A DNA stretch of 64,000 nt. It comes from Pseudaminobacter soli (ex Zhang et al. 2022). GTDB taxonomy: Bacteria > Pseudomonadota > Alphaproteobacteria > Rhizobiales > Rhizobiaceae. The notes beneath the pieces were generated by a model. That model was not told where the DNA came from, did no database searches, and saw only the letters and a list, made by a program, of their open reading frames with translations. The translations under genes and the position numbers were made by a program. Shown piece by piece: positions 60,168-64,000 of the stretch (position 1 is its first letter; each line of letters begins with the position of its first letter). The DNA lies in assembly GCF_014595955.1 (NCBI RefSeq), contig NZ_JABVCF010000008.1, positions 236,359 through 300,358 on the forward strand. The letters are read 5' to 3'.

Positions 60168-61130
60168 CTAACGGTCGAGTACGAGCTTCCTGCCCTCGAA
60201 GCGCGACACGCACGGCATGATCTTGGTGCAACTGGCGCGCTGCTCTTCAGTCAGCCAGTGGTCGTTGTGCAAGAAGATGCCGTCGTGCTCGAGCACGTCC
60301 GTCTCGCACTGGCCGCAGGCGCCGCCGCGGCAAAGATAGGGCGGGTCCACACCCGCGGCCTCTATCGCTTCGAGGAGGCTCTCGTGCTCGCCGACCTGGA
60401 TCACCTTGTTCGACCGCGCCAGCGTCGCCTCGAAAGGCTTGCCGGACGAAGGCGCGAGGAACTCCTCGTGGTGGACCGCGCCGCGCGGCCAGCCCAACCG
60501 GGCGGCGGTGTTGCGCACCCAGCCGATCATGCCCTTCGGGCCGCAGACATAGAGATGGGTGCCGAGCGGCTGGCCCTCGAGCAGCCGTTCGAGGTCGATC
60601 GCCTCGCCACGCTCGTCGTGATAAACGCGCACGCGCCCCGGATTCTCAGCCCGAAGCTCGTCGGCGTAGCTCGCCAGCGGTGCGCTCCGAACGGCGTAAT
60701 GCAGTTCGAAATGCCCGCCCGTCGCCTTGAGCTGCTTGATCTGGGCGAGGAACGGGGTGATGCCGATCCCGCCCGCGATCATGAGATGCTTGCGCGCCCT
60801 GAGGTCGAGGCCGAAGAGGTTGACCGGATTGGAGATCTGCATCTCCATCCCCGGCGTGACCCGGCGGTGCATGAACAGCGAACCGCCGCGCCCTTGATCG
60901 TCGCGCCTGACCGAGATCGAGTACCCCTCACAGTCGGCCGGATCGCTCATCAGCGAATAGGGGTTGCGGCGGATGCGACCATTGTCGTTCATCTCCACCA
61001 CGGTGTGCGCACCGCCTGAGAAGGTCGGCATAGGCTTGCCGTCGCGGCGCACGAAGCGGAAACGGGTGACGAGTTCATTGACGGGCGTGACCTCGGCCAC
61101 GGTGACCGCAATCTTCGGAGCTCCACTCAT
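60168..61130 (-). CDS. dmmB: Dimethylamine monooxygenase reductase subunit DmmB (FMN/2Fe-2S)
   Basis: 320-residue phthalate-dioxygenase-reductase-type protein that passes electrons from NAD(P)H to the heme subunit. Flavin site RRNPYSLMSDP, NAD(P)H site LMIAGGIGITPFLAQI and YVCGPKGMIGWV, and a C-terminal plant-type 2Fe-2S ferredoxin with CRGGACGQC plus a later Cys in RASCTKIMPCVS. It overlaps the dmmA stop by 4 bp (ATGA). Its TAG stop falls at the flank of the palindromic repeat. Confidence 0.9.
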   Translation of the reverse strand: MSGAPKIAVTVAEVTPVNELVTRFRFVRRDGKPMPTFSGGAHTVVEMNDNGRIRRNPYSLMSDPADCEGYSISVRRDDQGRGGSLFMHRRVTPGMEMQISNPVNLFGLDLRARKHLMIAGGIGITPFLAQIKQLKATGGHFELHYAVRSAPLASYADELRAENPGRVRVYHDERGEAIDLERLLEGQPLGTHLYVCGPKGMIGWVRNTAARLGWPRGAVHHEEFLAPSSGKPFEATLARSNKVIQVGEHESLLEAIEAAGVDPPYLCRGGACGQCETDVLEHDGIFLHNDHWLTEEQRASCTKIMPCVSRFEGRKLVLDR

Positions 61131-61738
61131 TTAAAACGCTCCACGGCTTCAGGGATGTTGCCGGGATCCTCTGCGTCGACGCGCACACCCTGGAATGCGG
61201 CGATACGGCGGGAATAGTGGTCGCGCACGAACAGATGCAGTCCACAGTGGCTACACTGGAACGGATCGTGCGTGACATCTTCGGTTATGCCCTTGCAATG
61301 CACGCATTGAACACGCCGTGCGGTCGAGCCACGGTGCTCGGTCTGGATCGCGTCATGCGGGATGCCGGCCTCGATCGCCTCACGCATCACCTGGCCCATC
61401 AACCCTTCGGTCCCGGCCAGATAGAGCTGAAGACCCATATGGGAGGAAGACAGCACCCGCTTCAGGCGCGGCTCGGCGGCCGCGTAGCTCGGAGCAATGT
61501 GGAGTTGCGCCGGTGCGAGCGCCTGCAGCCTCTCGACATAAAGCGTGCCGGTCCGTTTCGGTATGTAGATGATGTGCGCGTTTGCAAAGAAGCCGGGCGG
61601 CGCGGCGCCGGCCATGTCGAGGATCGCCTCCGCCCCTTCGGCGTCGGCGATCATCAGATGCGATATACCCGTCCTGGGCTCAAGTGCCCCATAGACCGGG
61701 CGGCTCGGAATCGAGGGTTCAAAAACCGCCTTGGACAT
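61127..61738 (-). CDS. dmmA: Dimethylamine monooxygenase subunit DmmA
   Basis: Small third subunit, 203 residues from the ATG at 61738 (MSKAVFEPSIPSRPVYG). The N-terminal two thirds resemble a ferredoxin-reductase-like nucleotide-binding half (FFANAHIIYIPKRTGTLYVERLQAL, LQLYLAGTEGLMGQVMREAIEAG); the C-terminus has two CxxC pairs (VQCVHCKG and FQCSHCGLHLFVRDHYSRR) that likely bind iron or zinc. It is the DmmA-type protein of the dmmDABC set. A longer frame from 61789 lacks a ribosome site. 66 bp after dmmD. Confidence 0.84.
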   Translation of the reverse strand: MSKAVFEPSIPSRPVYGALEPRTGISHLMIADAEGAEAILDMAGAAPPGFFANAHIIYIPKRTGTLYVERLQALAPAQLHIAPSYAAAEPRLKRVLSSSHMGLQLYLAGTEGLMGQVMREAIEAGIPHDAIQTEHRGSTARRVQCVHCKGITEDVTHDPFQCSHCGLHLFVRDHYSRRIAAFQGVRVDAEDPGNIPEAVERFK

Positions 61739-61804
61739 TCCACCAGCATTCCATCTGATCTGAGTGCCGGCGCGCGAGGCAGAATGCACCGCGCGCCAAG
61801 CCGG

Positions 61805-62938
61805 TTATCCCTTAGCGGTCCGGCGCTTCTTGTCCGGATCGTAGAAGGGCATCGAATGGGCGACGCAGGGAATCTCGCCGGTGGAGTTCTTGACCGTCAT
61901 CCTGACCCCATCCACCGCACAGTCGACCGGCATGCGGGCGATGCCGACATTGTGCTTGTTGAGGTTGGAGTACATGCCCATGGTGACGACGCCGACCTGC
62001 TTGCCGTCCTTCATGAGCGGCGCGCCTTCCTCGGCCGGCGTCGTGCCCTCGAGCTTCACGCCATAGATCTTGAAGCGCTCCTTGCCCTTCAGACGATAAT
62101 GCTCCTCGGCACCGCGGAAGCCGACCTTGCCGGGCGAGACCGTGAAATCGAGCCCGAGCTCCCACAGCGTGTCGCCGGGTCCCTCGTTCTCGAACGGGTA
62201 TTTTTCCGAATTGTCGAAGGGGAAGAACAGCAGGTAGCTCTCCGCCCTCAGCAAGTCGAGCGTGGTGAAGCGGCAGGGAATGATCCCCATTGACGCCCCT
62301 TCCTCGACAATGCGGTCCCAGATCGCAGGAGCATCCTGGCCGCGGCAGAAGAGCTCGTAGCCGCGCTCGCCGGTGTAGCCGGTCCGCGAGATCATGACCG
62401 GCAGACCGAACAGCGAGGTCTGCATATGGCTGAAGTAGTTGAGGTTGCGGATGCCCTCGACGTGCTTCGCTAGATAATCGACCGCGAGCGGCCCCTGCAG
62501 GGAGAGGTCATGGAGGTTGTCGTCGAAGCGGATCGAGACATCGCGGCCGGTCGCGGCCATTGTGAGTTGCTCATGCGCGGCGCCCGAGCCATGCACGACC
62601 ATCCAGCTATTCGGACCGGTGCGGTAGATCACGCAGTCGTCGATGAACTTGCCCGCATCATTCAGCATGGTCGCATAGACCGAGCGGCCGGGCATGATCT
62701 TCTCAGGGTTGCGGGTCGTCGCGCGATCGATGACATGCGTCGCCGCGGGTCCGTTGAGGTGCACCTTCTTGAGCCCCGAAACGTCCATCAGGCCGGCCTT
62801 GGTGCGAACGGCCAGATACTCCTTCTCGGGGTCGCCGGAATACTGCCAGGCTGTCCCCATCCCGCTCCAGTCCTCGAGGTTGGACCCGAGTGCGCGATGA
62901 CGGTCGGCGAGTGTGGAAAACCTCCACGAATTAGTCAT
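61805..62938 (-). CDS. dmmD: GcvT-family aminomethyltransferase-like protein DmmD
   Basis: 377-residue member of the glycine-cleavage T-protein family, here probably moving the one-carbon unit released by dimethylamine oxidation to tetrahydrofolate. Family motifs: YLAVRTKAGLMDVSGLKKVHLNGPAA, RSVYATMLNDAGKFIDDCVIYR, LSLQGPLAVDYLAKHV, ISRTGYTGERGYELFC and VGVVTMGMYSNLNKHNVGIA. First gene of the dmmDABC operon. Divergent from tmm across 418 bp. That DmmD acts on formaldehyde-derived carbon is known for the gene set only by association, so the reaction is inferred. Confidence 0.88.
   Translation of the reverse strand: MTNSWRFSTLADRHRALGSNLEDWSGMGTAWQYSGDPEKEYLAVRTKAGLMDVSGLKKVHLNGPAATHVIDRATTRNPEKIMPGRSVYATMLNDAGKFIDDCVIYRTGPNSWMVVHGSGAAHEQLTMAATGRDVSIRFDDNLHDLSLQGPLAVDYLAKHVEGIRNLNYFSHMQTSLFGLPVMISRTGYTGERGYELFCRGQDAPAIWDRIVEEGASMGIIPCRFTTLDLLRAESYLLFFPFDNSEKYPFENEGPGDTLWELGLDFTVSPGKVGFRGAEEHYRLKGKERFKIYGVKLEGTTPAEEGAPLMKDGKQVGVVTMGMYSNLNKHNVGIARMPVDCAVDGVRMTVKNSTGEIPCVAHSMPFYDPDKKRRTAKG

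Positions 62939-64000
<1,062 letters not shown>

Overview
The window looks like a chromosomal or megaplasmid segment of a high-GC alphaproteobacterium, most likely Hyphomicrobiales of the Mesorhizobium/Aminobacter/Phyllobacteriaceae type. This is an inference. It rests on the density of ABC uptake systems, FixK/FNR-type boxes, a sigma-EcfG-like promoter, a DUF1236 protein, an HPF-cold-shock fusion, a pyrrolysine-free MttB homologue, and short palindromic intergenic elements of the kind common in rhizobia. No rRNA, tRNA, CRISPR array, insertion sequence or phage gene was recognised.

Layout. 1-1.7 kb: end of a branched-chain-amino-acid-type ABC operon (partial livG, binding protein). 1.9-7.0 kb: a stress/low-oxygen module with a double cold-shock-domain protein, a DUF2161 protein, a NimA-like flavin protein, a PhaC-like hydrolase, an HPF-cold-shock fusion and a CapA phosphatase; three perfect FNR/FixK palindromes lie in its promoters. 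7.1-10.2 kb: copper module (DUF411 protein, YHS-type CopA) with a textbook CueR operator. 10.5-13.2 kb: sugar isomerase, PfkB kinase, and a DUF1236 protein with 90-bp internal repeats. 13.5-17.5 kb: polyamine-type ABC transporter. 17.6-29.6 kb: a minus-strand operon with a divergent TetR gene, holding a trimethylamine-dehydrogenase-like demethylase, a CocE/NonD hydrolase, a complete oligopeptide-type ABC transporter and an orphan MttB-family methyltransferase. 29.7-36.1 kb: a second polyamine-type ABC operon with a PuuB-like oxidase, a cupin and an XRE-cupin regulator that sits next to a perfect operator palindrome. 36.2-44.7 kb: sugar ABC transporter with two SDR dehydrogenases, an isomerase and a divergent ROK regulator. 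44.7-55.9 kb: FAD-dependent 2-hydroxyacid dehydrogenase, aminotransferase, arginine-deiminase-like hydrolase, M20 amidohydrolase, LysR regulator, third polyamine-type ABC transporter and an SMP-30 lactonase. 56.4-58.8 kb: APC-family permease and a periplasmic cupin. 59-64 kb: the dimethylamine monooxygenase operon dmmDABC, divergent from a trimethylamine monooxygenase gene (tmm) cut by the window end.

How the genes fit together. The window is a catabolic region for small nitrogen compounds and sugars. Methylated amines recur: Tmm would convert trimethylamine to its N-oxide, DmmABC would demethylate dimethylamine, DmmD probably transfers the one-carbon unit to tetrahydrofolate, and the 17.6-29.1 kb operon pairs two further N-demethylating enzyme families with a hydrolase and an importer. 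That operon is the best candidate for an undescribed pathway: import of a larger quaternary-amine conjugate, hydrolysis, then stepwise demethylation. The arginine-deiminase-like enzyme could also release dimethylamine if it acts on methylated arginine, but that is speculative.
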